Notes: generated from the sequence alone by a model not told the origin. A stretch of DNA of 64,000 bases from BJGV01 sp964196335 (GCA_965238155.1 OZ250175.1:1860001-1924000), one strand, 5' to 3'. Shown: positions 28,203 through 38,936, numbered from the stretch's first letter. Translations and numbers: made by a program.

Positions 28203-28715
28203 GATTACCTCAGAGAGAAAAATTAAAACGTTTGATTATAATTCGGAACAATATTCTGTTCTAGTATTCTTCAACCAATTTCATATAGTATGAGAGTACT
28301 ATATGAAAGTTTATTTTCAACCTAATAAGTCTCCTTATAGGCTACATAGGATTCAAGTATTATACCTGACATGCATAAGTAATCATTGCCTGTGAATCCA
28401 ATAAGTAACTCACATGAATGCAACCCTTTGATTAAATCTGCCGGGGACAGATTGCTAATAATTAAATGCATTTACATAATTTATGCTATTACCCGGGATT
28501 TATTTTACTGATGTGAGCTGAACTATGCCTTGATGTAGAATACAAGCCTCTTACTTATAAATATCAGAATGTAATTTAAAAACAAAAGCCAAGCTGACCA
28601 AACTATTGAAGTGTTTAAGCATATAATTACAAAATAGCCACTTCTGATTATTATGCGTGGATACTAATTTATGAAAATCCCGGATATTCAAAACAAACCT
28701 AACTACCAGCGATAA
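28203..28715. other. Intergenic region between the FKBP and antiporter genes
   Basis: This is an AT-rich divergent spacer of 513 bp. It holds an inverted repeat at 28279-28308. I found no RNA gene and no reading frame with support. Confidence 0.5.
28279..28308. repeat. Inverted repeat, 12-bp arms
   Basis: TTTCATATAGTA and TACTATATGAAA flank the 6-nt loop TGAGAG. It lies 77 bp upstream of the FKBP gene start. A regulator-binding site or a transcript-end hairpin would both fit. Confidence 0.6.
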
Positions 28716-29972
28716 ATGAACCCAACTACAATTGAATTAATCGGCACGATATTATTTGGCGTCGCATTGATTCACACCTTTTCAACCAAATTCTTCGAGC
28801 ATTTAGCTCATACACGTCCAGCTCACTCTGGTATTTGGCATTTCCTAGGTGAGGTCGAAGTCGTCTTCGGCCTCTGGGCATTGGTATTAACTGTGGCACT
28901 ATTAGCCATTGATGGCAAACAAGCTGCCACCACTTACCTTGAACAACAAAGTTTTACTGAACCAATGTTTGTATTCGCCATTATGGTGATCGCAGGTAGT
29001 CGTCCGATTCTCCAATTTTCAATGCTCTGCGTGAAAAAAATTGCACAAATTATTCCATGGTCAGATGGAAGAGCATTTTATTTTGTTACTTTATCATTTG
29101 TACCACTACTGGGTTCATTCATTACGGAACCGGCCGCCATGACACTCGCCGGACTTATGCTTCTTGAACGTTATTACTCAAAGGGTATTACGACCAGACT
29201 TAAATATGCCACTCTTGGTGTTTTATTTGTAAACATTTCAATTGGCGGAACGATGACGACGTTTGCTGCTCCACCAGTACTTATGGTAGCAAGTAAGTGG
29301 GGCTGGGATCTCACATTCATGTTCAGTACATTTGGCTGGAAAGCTATAATCGTTGTACTGGTAAATACTTTGGTGGCTACCTTTATTTTTCGTCGAGAAC
29401 TTTCAGAGATGCATTACGAAAAACAATCTGAGGAAAAAAAAGTACCGCTACCCGTTCTGTTTATACACCTGTTTTTTCTGGTAGGTGTGGTGGTTTTTGC
29501 CCATCATCCAGAAGTTTTCATGGGATTACTTCTGTTTTTTATTGGCTTTGCTCACGCCTATGAACGTTATCAGGATCGGTTGATTCTACGTGAAGGGTTG
29601 TTGGTTGCTTTCTTTCTTGCCGGCCTTGTTGTTCTAGGAGGGCAACAAAAATGGTGGTTGCAACCAATGTTAGTAGGTATGGATAATACTATTCTCTTTT
29701 ATGGTGCTACATTTCTTACAGCATTTACTGATAATGCTGCACTTACATATCTTGGCTCTTTACTGGAAGGAACAAGTGCCGAATTCCAATATTCTCTTGT
29801 CGCCGGAGCAGTCACAGGTGGTGGCCTGACAGTCATTGCCAATGCTCCTAATCCTGCAGGTTTTGCCATACTCAAAGAATCGTTTGAAGACGATGCGATC
29901 CATCCTTTAGGACTATTAATAGCCGCGTTACCACCTACGTTTGTTGCCATTCTTGCGTTTCAATTACTCTGA
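28716..29972 (+). CDS. Putative Na+/H+ antiporter
   Basis: Integral membrane protein of 418 residues with about ten hydrophobic segments, matching the putative Na+/H+ antiporter family (Pfam Na_H_antiport_2-like). Conserved-looking stretches are HTFSTKFFEHLAH, SFITEPAAMTLAGLMLLERYY and TFLTAFTDNAALTYLGSLLEG, with acidic residues inside membrane parts that could bind the ion. It is a single-gene unit with convergent pbpG. The ion specificity is inferred from the family. Confidence 0.85.
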   Translation: MNPTTIELIGTILFGVALIHTFSTKFFEHLAHTRPAHSGIWHFLGEVEVVFGLWALVLTVALLAIDGKQAATTYLEQQSFTEPMFVFAIMVIAGSRPILQFSMLCVKKIAQIIPWSDGRAFYFVTLSFVPLLGSFITEPAAMTLAGLMLLERYYSKGITTRLKYATLGVLFVNISIGGTMTTFAAPPVLMVASKWGWDLTFMFSTFGWKAIIVVLVNTLVATFIFRRELSEMHYEKQSEEKKVPLPVLFIHLFFLVGVVVFAHHPEVFMGLLLFFIGFAHAYERYQDRLILREGLLVAFFLAGLVVLGGQQKWWLQPMLVGMDNTILFYGATFLTAFTDNAALTYLGSLLEGTSAEFQYSLVAGAVTGGGLTVIANAPNPAGFAILKESFEDDAIHPLGLLIAALPPTFVAILAFQLL

Positions 29973-30102
29973 TCTGGGCAACCAGACATCAAAAATATAG
30001 ATAATAACTAAAAGGTTGTATTCTTAGCACCAGAGGGCAACCAAAACATATAAAACGAAAAGGTATTTATAGACAGGCTATTGAAAATATCTGAGAATGC
30101 AT

Positions 30103-30936
30103 TCAGCCACTATGTGTTTTAAAACGATTACTTTTCTCCATCCATTTTTTAATACGGTTGGCATCGCCAATACGGGTATTCTTTCCCCAGGAGTCAAGTA
30201 ATACTATTATTACCGGTTTACCAACTATATGTGCATGCATAACTAAACAACGTCCGGCTGCCTTTAGAAAGCCTGTTTTTGATACATCAATATCCCATGC
30301 GCCACGACGTACAAGACTATTAGAATTCTTATACAGCAAGCTTCGTTTCCTATGTGAAAGTTTTATTGAATGCACTGCAGTAGTAGTGCATTTACGGATA
30401 AGCTTATAGCTGTGTGCGGCTTCAACCAGCTTAGCTAAATCACGGGCAGTGGAAACATTCCTGCTACTTAGTCCTGTAGACTCAACAAAGAAGCTGTTCC
30501 CCATACCAAGTTCAAACGCCTTGTTGTTCATTGCTTTAACAAATGCTTTCTTACCACCAGGATAAGTACGCCCTAATGCTGCGGCCGCACGATTATCTGA
30601 TGACATCAGTGACAGCAGCAGCAACTCTTCACGAGTAAGCTTAGCTCCTAATGACAACCGTGAGCGAGTATTTTTAATACGATCAACATCAGCCGATCTA
30701 ATAGTAATTTTTTCATTTAACGGTAACTTTGCATCAAGCACTACCATCGCCGTCATCAGCTTGGTAATTGAAGCAATTGGTCTGATTTTATCTGCATTCT
30801 TACCGTAAATAACATTTCCATGCTTAGCATCCAGAACAATTGCAGATTCTGACCTCAGACGTAAGCCACCCGGCTTTGCAAAGGCAACACCGGTGAAAAA
30901 AATCGCTATGGATAATGTCAGGATTATTTTTTTCAT
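30103..30936 (-). CDS. pbpG: D-alanyl-D-alanine endopeptidase (PBP7 type)
   Basis: Periplasmic penicillin-binding serine peptidase that trims peptidoglycan cross-links, 277 residues. A signal peptide (MKKIILTLSIAIFFTGVAFA) precedes the catalytic motifs: SITK (SxxK), SSDN (SxN) and KTG in DVSKTGFLKAAG. The C-terminus is short, without the extra beta domain of PBP5, which fits PBP7/PbpG. It is convergent with the antiporter gene. Confidence 0.93.
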   Translation of the reverse strand: MKKIILTLSIAIFFTGVAFAKPGGLRLRSESAIVLDAKHGNVIYGKNADKIRPIASITKLMTAMVVLDAKLPLNEKITIRSADVDRIKNTRSRLSLGAKLTREELLLLSLMSSDNRAAAALGRTYPGGKKAFVKAMNNKAFELGMGNSFFVESTGLSSRNVSTARDLAKLVEAAHSYKLIRKCTTTAVHSIKLSHRKRSLLYKNSNSLVRRGAWDIDVSKTGFLKAAGRCLVMHAHIVGKPVIIVLLDSWGKNTRIGDANRIKKWMEKSNRFKTHSG

Positions 30937-31138
30937 TTTTCTTGTTCTGACCGGAAAAATATTCTTTGTTTTCGATTCCGGAAGCTATTTTAGCTAACCT
31001 AATATATATCGGAATTTCGACTGTAAACTGTATACCAATTCTTGTAAAAAATCTATATTGTATATCCCTTAAAAATCAATTAGTTATTTTCCATAATATA
31101 GGAATAATACCCGGATTAGCCCAGATATTATCTGCCAG

Positions 31139-32926
31139 CTATATTCTCGATTGTTCTTCTTGCTGCTGTAGTTCCCACATATGGGCATAGAATCCTTTCG
31201 CCACAAGTAATTCCTGGTGGCTACCACGCTCTATGATCTTACCTCTGTCCATTACCAGAATCTGATCAGCATCAGCAATAGTAGAAAGTCGATGAGCAAT
31301 TGTTAGTGTGGTGCGATTTGCAGCTATTCGCTTCAATTCTTCCTGTATTGCCTTTTCTGATTTTGAATCCAGTGCTGAAGTAGCTTCATCAAAAATAAGA
31401 ATCTCCGGTCTCTTCAGAATCGCACGGGCAATTGCGACACGCTGTTTTTCTCCACCTGAGAGTTTTAATCCTCTCTCTCCTACTGTTGTCTCATATTTGT
31501 CTGGCAAGCTTTCAATAAAATTGTGAATATGAGCCGATTTAGCTGCTTCGAAAACCTCTTCACAACTTGCATCAGGACGCCCATAAGCTATGTTGTAATA
31601 AATACTTTCGTTAAATAGAACTGTATCTTGTGGGACAATACCTATGCTCGCCCGCAGGCTCTTCTGAGTAATATTACGAATATCCTGATCATTTACCAAA
31701 ATACGACCACTGGTCACTTCGTAGAAGCGAAATAATAAACGTGAGATTGTAGATTTGCCTGATCCACTGTGTCCAACTACTGCAATGTTATGCCCGGCAG
31801 GAATATCAAAGCTCATATCAAATAAAATCTGACGATTAGGTTCATAGCTGAAATTTACATTTTCAAACCGAACTGAAGCGTCTCCCTGAACAAGATCAGA
31901 GGCACCTGACTTATCCTTTATCTCCTCGCTTTCCATCAACAATGTAAACATTTTTTCCATATCTGCCAGTGAATGCTTGATTTCACGATAAACAAACCCG
32001 AGAAAATGTAATGGCATATAAAGCTGCAGCATAAAAGCATTGACTAACACCAAATCACCTAATGACATAGACCCCTTAACTACTCCGTCAGATGCCAATA
32101 ACATTAGCAATGTTACACCTAGTGCGATAATGGCACTTTGTCCGGCATTGAGCGCCGCAAGAGAAGTCTGGTTACGTACTGCTGCAGTTTCCCACTTCTG
32201 CAAATGCTCATCGTAACGCTGCGCTTCCCATGACTCATTTCCAAAATATTTCACAGTCTCATAGTTCAGCAAACTGTCTATAGCACGCGTGTTAGCTTTT
32301 GAGTCCATATCATTCATGGTGCGACGGAAAATCATGCGCCATTCAGTGATAATTAACGTAAGCGCAATATAAGCAGCTAATGTTGTAAATATAATTACAG
32401 AAAACCAGATTTCATAAATAGAAAGAAGGATCACTGCCACTAAGCCAATTTCCAAAAGAGTTGGCAAAATATTGAATAGCATAAAATTGAGTAAGAATGA
32501 TATCCCACGTGAACCACGTTCAATATCACGCGATACACCACCAGTTTGGCGTTCTAAGTGAAAGCGCAGCGATAACGCATGTAAATGATCAAAAACTTTA
32601 ATCGCAACACGCCGGATTGCCCGTTGCGTTACCTTTGCAAAAATAGCATCGCGTATTTCACCAAATAACGTACTACACAGACGTAATACACCATAGCCCA
32701 TCACGAGCAACACCGGTAATACCAACATATCTTGTGGCTGATCAAGCACGTCAACCACTTCCTTCAATACCAGAGGTACCGCGACACTGGCAAATTTGGC
32801 CATTACCAATAGCAATAATGCCAGTGACACTCTGCCTTTAAATTCCCATAGGTAAGGTAATAAAGAACGAATCGTCCTCCAGTCGTTGCGACTAACTGAT
32901 GGCTTTTCTAAACGTGTGGGACGCAT
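31139..32926 (-). CDS. Atm1-type ABC exporter
   Basis: Fused membrane and ATPase half-transporter, 595 residues, of the Atm1/HMT1 group that exports glutathione-linked sulfur compounds or metal conjugates. The membrane part has six helices and the group signatures SRDIERGSRGI and NYETVKYFGNE. The ATPase part has GHSGSGKST, LSGGEKQRVA and ILIFDEATSALDS. The family is linked to iron-sulfur metabolism and heavy metal tolerance. It is not near the suf operon here. Confidence 0.9.
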   Translation of the reverse strand: MRPTRLEKPSVSRNDWRTIRSLLPYLWEFKGRVSLALLLLVMAKFASVAVPLVLKEVVDVLDQPQDMLVLPVLLVMGYGVLRLCSTLFGEIRDAIFAKVTQRAIRRVAIKVFDHLHALSLRFHLERQTGGVSRDIERGSRGISFLLNFMLFNILPTLLEIGLVAVILLSIYEIWFSVIIFTTLAAYIALTLIITEWRMIFRRTMNDMDSKANTRAIDSLLNYETVKYFGNESWEAQRYDEHLQKWETAAVRNQTSLAALNAGQSAIIALGVTLLMLLASDGVVKGSMSLGDLVLVNAFMLQLYMPLHFLGFVYREIKHSLADMEKMFTLLMESEEIKDKSGASDLVQGDASVRFENVNFSYEPNRQILFDMSFDIPAGHNIAVVGHSGSGKSTISRLLFRFYEVTSGRILVNDQDIRNITQKSLRASIGIVPQDTVLFNESIYYNIAYGRPDASCEEVFEAAKSAHIHNFIESLPDKYETTVGERGLKLSGGEKQRVAIARAILKRPEILIFDEATSALDSKSEKAIQEELKRIAANRTTLTIAHRLSTIADADQILVMDRGKIIERGSHQELLVAKGFYAHMWELQQQEEQSRI

Positions 32927-33032
32927 TAATTAATTTCCAGAACTAGGATTAACTTGTCATTGCTACAAATACAAGCTTGGTGTAGATAGAATACAAATGA
33001 ATCTTCCCATCATATTCCACATCTTTAAAATA

Positions 33033-34508
33033 TCAATTCCCGAAAAACTCCAGAAACCCTAAAGGTGAACGCCTTAATGATTCAGGCTCCCAGCCGCCAC
33101 CAAGCGCCTTAAATAAATCAACAGTTGCAACTAACCGATTTTGGCGGCTCCGGATAACCGCTAATGCTGCATCATTGTGGATTCTCTGCGAATCTAATAC
33201 TTCAAGGTATGCAGAATACCCTGATTTATAGCGATTCTCAGAAATTTGTAAGGCTTTTTTAGCTGAAGCCTCGCTAGCTTGTAAAGCAGCTTCCTGCTCT
33301 GAATTTTTACGTACACTGATCAATGCATCGTTCACTTCTCTGAATGCAGTTCGTATAGATCCCTCATATGAAACTAATGCCTGTTTTTGTTGCGCACTGG
33401 CCTGGTCTAAACGCGCAAGTAGTCTGCCGGCATCAAAAATGGGCAGATTCAGGTTTACACCGGCTGTCCATATATTAGCTGCAGATTTAACCAGGTTACC
33501 TAATGTTATACTTTCTCTGCCAAAACTAGTTGTAAGCATAATACTTGGAAAGAGCGACGCTTTAGCAACACCAATATTAGCGGTTGCAGCTATCACTTGC
33601 TCCTCAGCCTGGCGTACGTCAGGCCGGGCTTCAAGCAATCCGGAAGGCAAGCCAGCCGGCGGTGTAGGTGGTACAGGCAAAGTTTTGATGTCACCCTCTT
33701 TCAGTTTCAGATCAAGCACCCCGGTAAGTACAGCTAATTGGTGCTCACTAATAGCACGCTGACGCGAAAGATCGGCAATTTGTGCCGCCAGATTAGAATG
33801 AGCTGTTTCAGCCTGGTAAACATCTAATGCTGAGGTAAATCCCTGCTCTAAACGTCGTCTGGTAATTTCCAGACTTTCTTCACGGTTACGCAGATTATCC
33901 CGGGATACAGAGAGCTGTGCATCAAGGCTGCGTAGCAATAGATAATTAGTCGCAATCAGACCAGAAAGTGATAAGTACACAGTGTCCCTAGCATAATATG
34001 TACCTATCGCCTGAGCCGATGCGGCTTCCCTGGCACGGCGTACTTTCCCCCAGAAATCTAACTCAAATGCTGTACCAAGAGAAATGCTATAAATCTGGCG
34101 TACAGCATTTAGTCCGGGAAAAACTGGAATTACACTTACTTTTGAAATACGTGAACGTGTTGCATTTGATTTAAAATCAATTGTTGGTAAAAGTGCAGCG
34201 CCCACTTCTTGTAAATATGCATCAGCCTCTTCTACCCGTGCTATAGCGAGCTTAATATCCGTGTTATTTTCCAGCGCCTTAGCCACCAGATCATTCAAAA
34301 CAGGATCCTGATAGAGTTCCCACCAGGTACTTGAAATAGGAGCGGCTATCTGTTCTTGTACCTTTGTAGCATTGCTGCCAACCGAGAAATCCGTTGGAAC
34401 AATATCACCACTCTCAGGGCGCTTATAGTCCGGGCCAACCGATATGCAACCCTGAATTACCACGGTAATTCCTATCAACAGGTGAAGTAATCTAAAGCGG
34501 TTCCTCAT
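33033..34508 (-). CDS. RND efflux system outer-membrane lipoprotein (OprM/NodT family)
   Basis: Outer-membrane channel of a tripartite drug-efflux pump, 491 residues. A lipoprotein signal ends in VIQGC (Cys21). SVGPDYKRPE at the mature N-terminus is the family hallmark. Two repeats of the outer membrane efflux domain follow, with long coiled-coil helices. The start overlaps the inner-membrane pump gene by 4 bp (ATGA). It is the last of three genes. Confidence 0.95.
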   Translation of the reverse strand: MRNRFRLLHLLIGITVVIQGCISVGPDYKRPESGDIVPTDFSVGSNATKVQEQIAAPISSTWWELYQDPVLNDLVAKALENNTDIKLAIARVEEADAYLQEVGAALLPTIDFKSNATRSRISKVSVIPVFPGLNAVRQIYSISLGTAFELDFWGKVRRAREAASAQAIGTYYARDTVYLSLSGLIATNYLLLRSLDAQLSVSRDNLRNREESLEITRRRLEQGFTSALDVYQAETAHSNLAAQIADLSRQRAISEHQLAVLTGVLDLKLKEGDIKTLPVPPTPPAGLPSGLLEARPDVRQAEEQVIAATANIGVAKASLFPSIMLTTSFGRESITLGNLVKSAANIWTAGVNLNLPIFDAGRLLARLDQASAQQKQALVSYEGSIRTAFREVNDALISVRKNSEQEAALQASEASAKKALQISENRYKSGYSAYLEVLDSQRIHNDAALAVIRSRQNRLVATVDLFKALGGGWEPESLRRSPLGFLEFFGN

Positions 34509-37500
34509 TCTGCATCCCCCGCTACATTATCAGCAGTTTTCTTTGCGCGTTTACTTGAAAGCCAAACAAAGAATAGAGGAATAAATACTGTGGCAATAAA
34601 GGTTGCAACTATCATACCGCCAAATACACCGGTCCCCATTGATTGACGTGCGGCCGAGCCTGCGCCGGTGGCAATTACAAGCGGAGAAATCCCCAGCACA
34701 AAGGTCATTGAGGTCATAACAATTGGGCGGAAGCGCATACGTGCGGCTTCAATTGCAGCTTGTGCAACAGGAACGCCTTCCTCCATTTTCTGACTAGCAA
34801 ATTCCACAATCAGAATTGCATTTTTTGCTGCCAGCCCGATCAAGGTAATCAGACCTACCTGGAAATAAATATCATTAGGCATCCCGCGTAAAAACACCGC
34901 AAGTAATGCACCGGTCAGTGCAAAAGGTACGGCCATAATCACGGCTAGTGGTAAGGCCCAGGTTTCAAACTGTGCGGCTAAAATCAGAAACACCATAATA
35001 ATTGCGAAACTAAAAGCAAAGATTGCCGCTGAACCAGTGCGTTTCTCCTGATAAGCCTGACCGGTCCAGGATATCTGATAATTATCCGGCAAGTTTCTTG
35101 CAGCAATCTCTTCCACTAACCTGATAGCATCACCCGAACTGACGCCAGTCGCCCCACTTCCAAGTATTTTTGCGGAAAGCAGGCCGTTATAACGCTCTAA
35201 CTGCTCTGCACCAACTAAATCACTTACTTTACTCAGAGCTGATAAAGGTACCATCGCGCCAGATTGTGAGCGCACATACACTCTCCCAAGATCTTCCGGT
35301 TTCATACGGTATTGAGGTTCTGCCTGCATTTGTACACGGTAAGTACGTCCGGACCGATTGAAGTCGTTGACATAGAGTGAACCCATGGTACTTTGCAAAG
35401 TGGCATAAATTTCGGTAATCGGAACATCTTGAGAGATTGCCTTAGCTTCATCCACTTCAACAAAAAACTGTGGCACAGTAGGGCGGAAAAAAGTATTGAT
35501 GCCAGTCAGACGCGGCTCCTTTCTCAACTCTCCGATAAAACTGTTGACCACACCGGATAAACGCAAAGGACTCGAATCACCGCGACTTTGCACATAGACT
35601 TCAAATCCTCCTGAGTTTCCCAGACCACGGATTGCAGGCGGATTAAATGCAATCGCCAGACCATCAGGCTGCATCATGCCAATACCGGTCAGTTTTTTGA
35701 CAATATCTTCAGCTGAAGCTGAACGTTCAGACCAGTCTTTGAATGCAACAAACATGGTCGCTGAACTAGTTTTATTACCGCCACCTATAAGATCAAATCC
35801 GTTTACAACAAATTGATGTGATACTGCCGGATCTTCCGCAATAGCAGCTCGTACTGCCTCAGAGGTTTTAGTTGTTCGCGAAAGTGTTGCTCCGTCGGGT
35901 AATATCGTTGCAGTTACTACATATCCCTGGTCTTCAGGAGGGACAAAACTACCCGGCACTAATTTAAGTAAATAAATCGAAATTGCGATGAATCCTATAA
36001 ATACAAATGTACCAGTAATTTTGTGACGTATCGTAAGCTCAACTGTACGGGTATAAAGTTCAGTAAAATTATGGAATCCACGGTTAAACGCTTTGAAAAA
36101 TGCAGAATCTCCATGCGTTTTTTTTAACAAAATGGCACATAGTGCAGGTGTTAAGGTTAGTGCTACTACACCGGAAATAACTACAGCAACAGCTACGGTA
36201 ACAGCAAACTGGCGATATAATTCGCCGGCAATACCTCCAAGAAAAGCTACGGGTACAAATACTGCACATAGCACGAGCACAATTGCAACGATTGCACCTG
36301 ATACCTGTTCCATCGCTTTAATAGCCGCTTTAATTGGTGATAATTTTTCTTCCTCCATTAAGCGCTCAATATTTTCCAGCACTATAATTGCATCATCCAC
36401 CACGGTACCTATGGATAGCACCATAGCAAAAAGTGTTAGCGTATTAATTGAGAAACCGAATACCCACAAGCCGGCAAAAGTGCCAACCAAAGATATAGGT
36501 ACTGCGATAATTGGAATCAGTGTAGCCCGCCAGCTTTGCAGGAATAGGTATACAACCAGCAAAATCAGCACCATTGCTTCCCCAAGTGTTTTGATTACCT
36601 CCCAAATTGATGCCTTAACAAACAAACTTGTATCGTATGGCACCACATAATCCATCCCCTCAGGAAAATGTTGTTTCAGCTCATCCATTTTGGCCTTAAT
36701 AGCATTTGCCGTATCAAGAGCATTAGCACCATTCTGCAAGAAAATAGGAATACCTGTCCCGGGCTGGCCATTAAGTGTGGTACGTACGTTGTAACTTTGC
36801 GCACCTAATTCAATACGGGCAACATCCTTAAGATAGAGAACACCTCGTGGACCACTGGCACGAATAACTATACTGCCAAATTGTTCCGGTTCTAACAGTC
36901 GGCCTTTGGCAATGACGGTATATGCCAGCTGTTGATCAGCAGGAGCAGGTTCTTGTCCTATCTTTCCAGAGGCATATTGCGCATTCTGTGACCGAATTGC
37001 ACTGGCAATGTCTGATGTAGTTACTCCAAGCTGCGCCATACGATCGGGGCGTAACCAGATACGCATGGAATAATCCTGACCGCCGAAAATAGTTGCATCA
37101 CCAACACCTTTAATACGTTTTAATTCGTCCAGTACATTAAGTGTTGCATAATTACTTAAATACAACGTGTCATGCTTAACCTTGTCTGAAATCAGCATAA
37201 CAACTATTAGAATGTCGTTAGATCGCTTCTGTACTACAAGACCAGTTCGACGCACATCATCTGGTAAACGTGGCAGAGCAATATTTACTCGATTACTTAC
37301 ATTAAAAGTTGCCTGATCAATATCAGTTCCGACTTCAAACGTTGCAGTAATTGTCAATGTGCCGCTGGAATCAGCACTGGAACTAAAATATAATAAATTC
37401 TCAATACCACTTAGCTCTTCTTCAATCGGTGCAGCAACTGTTTTTGCCATGGTTTCCGCACTTGCACCAGGGAAAGTAGCAGTCACCAATACGGTAGGTG

Positions 37501-37618
37501 GTGCAATTTGTGGATATTGAGCGACAGGAAGCTGCATTACTGAGGCCAATCCTGCCAAAACAATGATAATGGATAATACAGATGCAAAAATTGGTCGTGT
37601 GATGAAGAATCTTGTCAT
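34505..37618 (-). CDS. RND efflux inner-membrane transporter (AcrB/MexB type)
   Basis: Proton-driven multidrug exporter of the HAE1 family, 1037 residues. The N-terminus MTRFFITRPIFASVLSIII is typical. The proton-relay aspartates are in GTVVDDAIIVLENIER (TM4), and the conserved Lys is in GLAAKNAILIVEF (TM10). Both large periplasmic loops are present, so it is a full-length, apparently functional pump. It lies 11 bp after the fusion protein gene. Confidence 0.96.
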   Translation of the reverse strand: MTRFFITRPIFASVLSIIIVLAGLASVMQLPVAQYPQIAPPTVLVTATFPGASAETMAKTVAAPIEEELSGIENLLYFSSSADSSGTLTITATFEVGTDIDQATFNVSNRVNIALPRLPDDVRRTGLVVQKRSNDILIVVMLISDKVKHDTLYLSNYATLNVLDELKRIKGVGDATIFGGQDYSMRIWLRPDRMAQLGVTTSDIASAIRSQNAQYASGKIGQEPAPADQQLAYTVIAKGRLLEPEQFGSIVIRASGPRGVLYLKDVARIELGAQSYNVRTTLNGQPGTGIPIFLQNGANALDTANAIKAKMDELKQHFPEGMDYVVPYDTSLFVKASIWEVIKTLGEAMVLILLVVYLFLQSWRATLIPIIAVPISLVGTFAGLWVFGFSINTLTLFAMVLSIGTVVDDAIIVLENIERLMEEEKLSPIKAAIKAMEQVSGAIVAIVLVLCAVFVPVAFLGGIAGELYRQFAVTVAVAVVISGVVALTLTPALCAILLKKTHGDSAFFKAFNRGFHNFTELYTRTVELTIRHKITGTFVFIGFIAISIYLLKLVPGSFVPPEDQGYVVTATILPDGATLSRTTKTSEAVRAAIAEDPAVSHQFVVNGFDLIGGGNKTSSATMFVAFKDWSERSASAEDIVKKLTGIGMMQPDGLAIAFNPPAIRGLGNSGGFEVYVQSRGDSSPLRLSGVVNSFIGELRKEPRLTGINTFFRPTVPQFFVEVDEAKAISQDVPITEIYATLQSTMGSLYVNDFNRSGRTYRVQMQAEPQYRMKPEDLGRVYVRSQSGAMVPLSALSKVSDLVGAEQLERYNGLLSAKILGSGATGVSSGDAIRLVEEIAARNLPDNYQISWTGQAYQEKRTGSAAIFAFSFAIIMVFLILAAQFETWALPLAVIMAVPFALTGALLAVFLRGMPNDIYFQVGLITLIGLAAKNAILIVEFASQKMEEGVPVAQAAIEAARMRFRPIVMTSMTFVLGISPLVIATGAGSAARQSMGTGVFGGMIVATFIATVFIPLFFVWLSSKRAKKTADNVAGDAE

Positions 37619-37629
37619 GATGATTACAG

Positions 37630-38835
37630 TTATTTCTTCCCGCCGGAGTCAGTCTGTTTGAACGATGACTCATGACTCATATCTGCAGAATGTGGTGATA
37701 CCGAAGTACCTGGGCGAAGCTTGATAAGATTATCAACAATTACTTTGTCACCTGTCTTAAGTCCTTCAGTAATTACCCAATCTTTTCCAATCCAATTTCC
37801 GGTTACGACTGGCCGCATAATAGCTTCATTCTTATCATTGACCACATAAACTGCCCTGCCAAGATCAGATGTCAATACTGCTGTCTGAGGAACAAGAAAA
37901 ACCCCTTTTTGTTCACCGGTTGTAACTCGGACACGAACAAACTGTCCTGGTAATAAACGCTGATCCGAATTATCAAATGTTGCACGTAACTGTTGTGTAC
38001 CCAGAGCAGGGTCGATTTGTCTGGCGGCAAAATTTAGTTTTCCGTTTTGATCATATTCAGTACCATCCGGCAATATTAACGTTACATTTATTACATTCTG
38101 CTCACTCAGATATCCTCCGAGTTTTGTCAGTTCATTATCAGATAAGCTGAAACGAACCCAGATTGGTGATAATTGAATGATCGTTGTCAGCAAGCTTGTG
38201 TTAGCTTGAACTAACACTCCTTCAGAAAGCTGGCGACGACCTGATATCCCTTTCACAGGAGCAGTTACGGTTGTATATGAAAGATTAAGTTTTGCATCCC
38301 GTACACGAACTTTAGCTTGCTGCAAGGCAGCATTTGTAATCGCATTCTCGGATACTGCATTGTCGTACTCACGTTGGCTGATTGACTTCGTTGAGAGTAA
38401 CTCTTGTAAACGATTTTCTTCACGTCTGGTTTGCTCAATCCGGGCTTTTTGTTCAGTGAGTTGGGCCTTGGCCTGTGCCAGTGCATTCTGATAGGGGATC
38501 GGATCAATTAAGAACATGGGCTGACCTGCCTCAACAGCAGCACCCTCCTCGTATAAACGTTTCAGCAGAATCCCTCCCACACGGGGGCGTATCTCAACTT
38601 CCTTTGCACCTTCAGTCTGCGCAACTGCCTCAGCACTAATTGGTACGCTTTTAGGATCAACCGAAATCACGCTGACAGGCATAGCCATTTGCGGAGCAAT
38701 GTTACCAGGAGCTTCCTGATCGTTATTATTACATGCTGCCAGAACAGCGCCAATAACAAACGCAATGACTATCTTTAAGCAGGTTACAACCCGCAAATAG
38801 CAATGACTGTACCCACTAAAATTAGATAACAACAT
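37630..38835 (-). CDS. RND efflux periplasmic adaptor (AcrA/MexA type)
   Basis: Membrane-fusion protein linking pump and outer-membrane channel, 401 residues from the ATG at 38835. A lipoprotein signal ends in VLAAC, and an in-frame TTG some 17 codons in would give a more compact signal. The lipoyl-like region includes EVEIRPRVGGILLKRLYEEG, then a coiled-coil hairpin (QLTEQKARIEQTRREENRL) and the beta-barrel part LPGQFVRVRV. It is first in the operon and divergent from the TetR regulator, with the operator between. Confidence 0.93.
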   Translation of the reverse strand: MLLSNFSGYSHCYLRVVTCLKIVIAFVIGAVLAACNNNDQEAPGNIAPQMAMPVSVISVDPKSVPISAEAVAQTEGAKEVEIRPRVGGILLKRLYEEGAAVEAGQPMFLIDPIPYQNALAQAKAQLTEQKARIEQTRREENRLQELLSTKSISQREYDNAVSENAITNAALQQAKVRVRDAKLNLSYTTVTAPVKGISGRRQLSEGVLVQANTSLLTTIIQLSPIWVRFSLSDNELTKLGGYLSEQNVINVTLILPDGTEYDQNGKLNFAARQIDPALGTQQLRATFDNSDQRLLPGQFVRVRVTTGEQKGVFLVPQTAVLTSDLGRAVYVVNDKNEAIMRPVVTGNWIGKDWVITEGLKTGDKVIVDNLIKLRPGTSVSPHSADMSHESSFKQTDSGGKK

Positions 38836-38870
38836 AAATTAATCCCATATTTTTACTTAAATAACTTGCT

Positions 38871-38890
38871 TACATTCATGTATGTATGTA
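38871..38890. promoter_or_regulatory. AcrR-like operator
   Basis: TACATTCATGTATGTATGTA closely resembles the E. coli AcrR operator half-sites (TACATACA and TGTATGTA). It lies in the 101-bp divergent spacer between the adaptor gene and its TetR regulator. A further GTATGTAAAC stands nearby at about 38910. It is the likely binding site for the neighbouring regulator. Confidence 0.55.
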
Positions 38891-38936
38891 ATTATATACA
38901 AACACTACCGTATGTAAACAAATATCTGAAAAGATT

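Noticed and set aside
36093..36650. 185-codon plus-strand frame antisense to the RND pump gene
   Set aside because: Thr/Ala/Ser-rich translation is typical of an antisense shadow, and the pump motifs on the other strand are intact.
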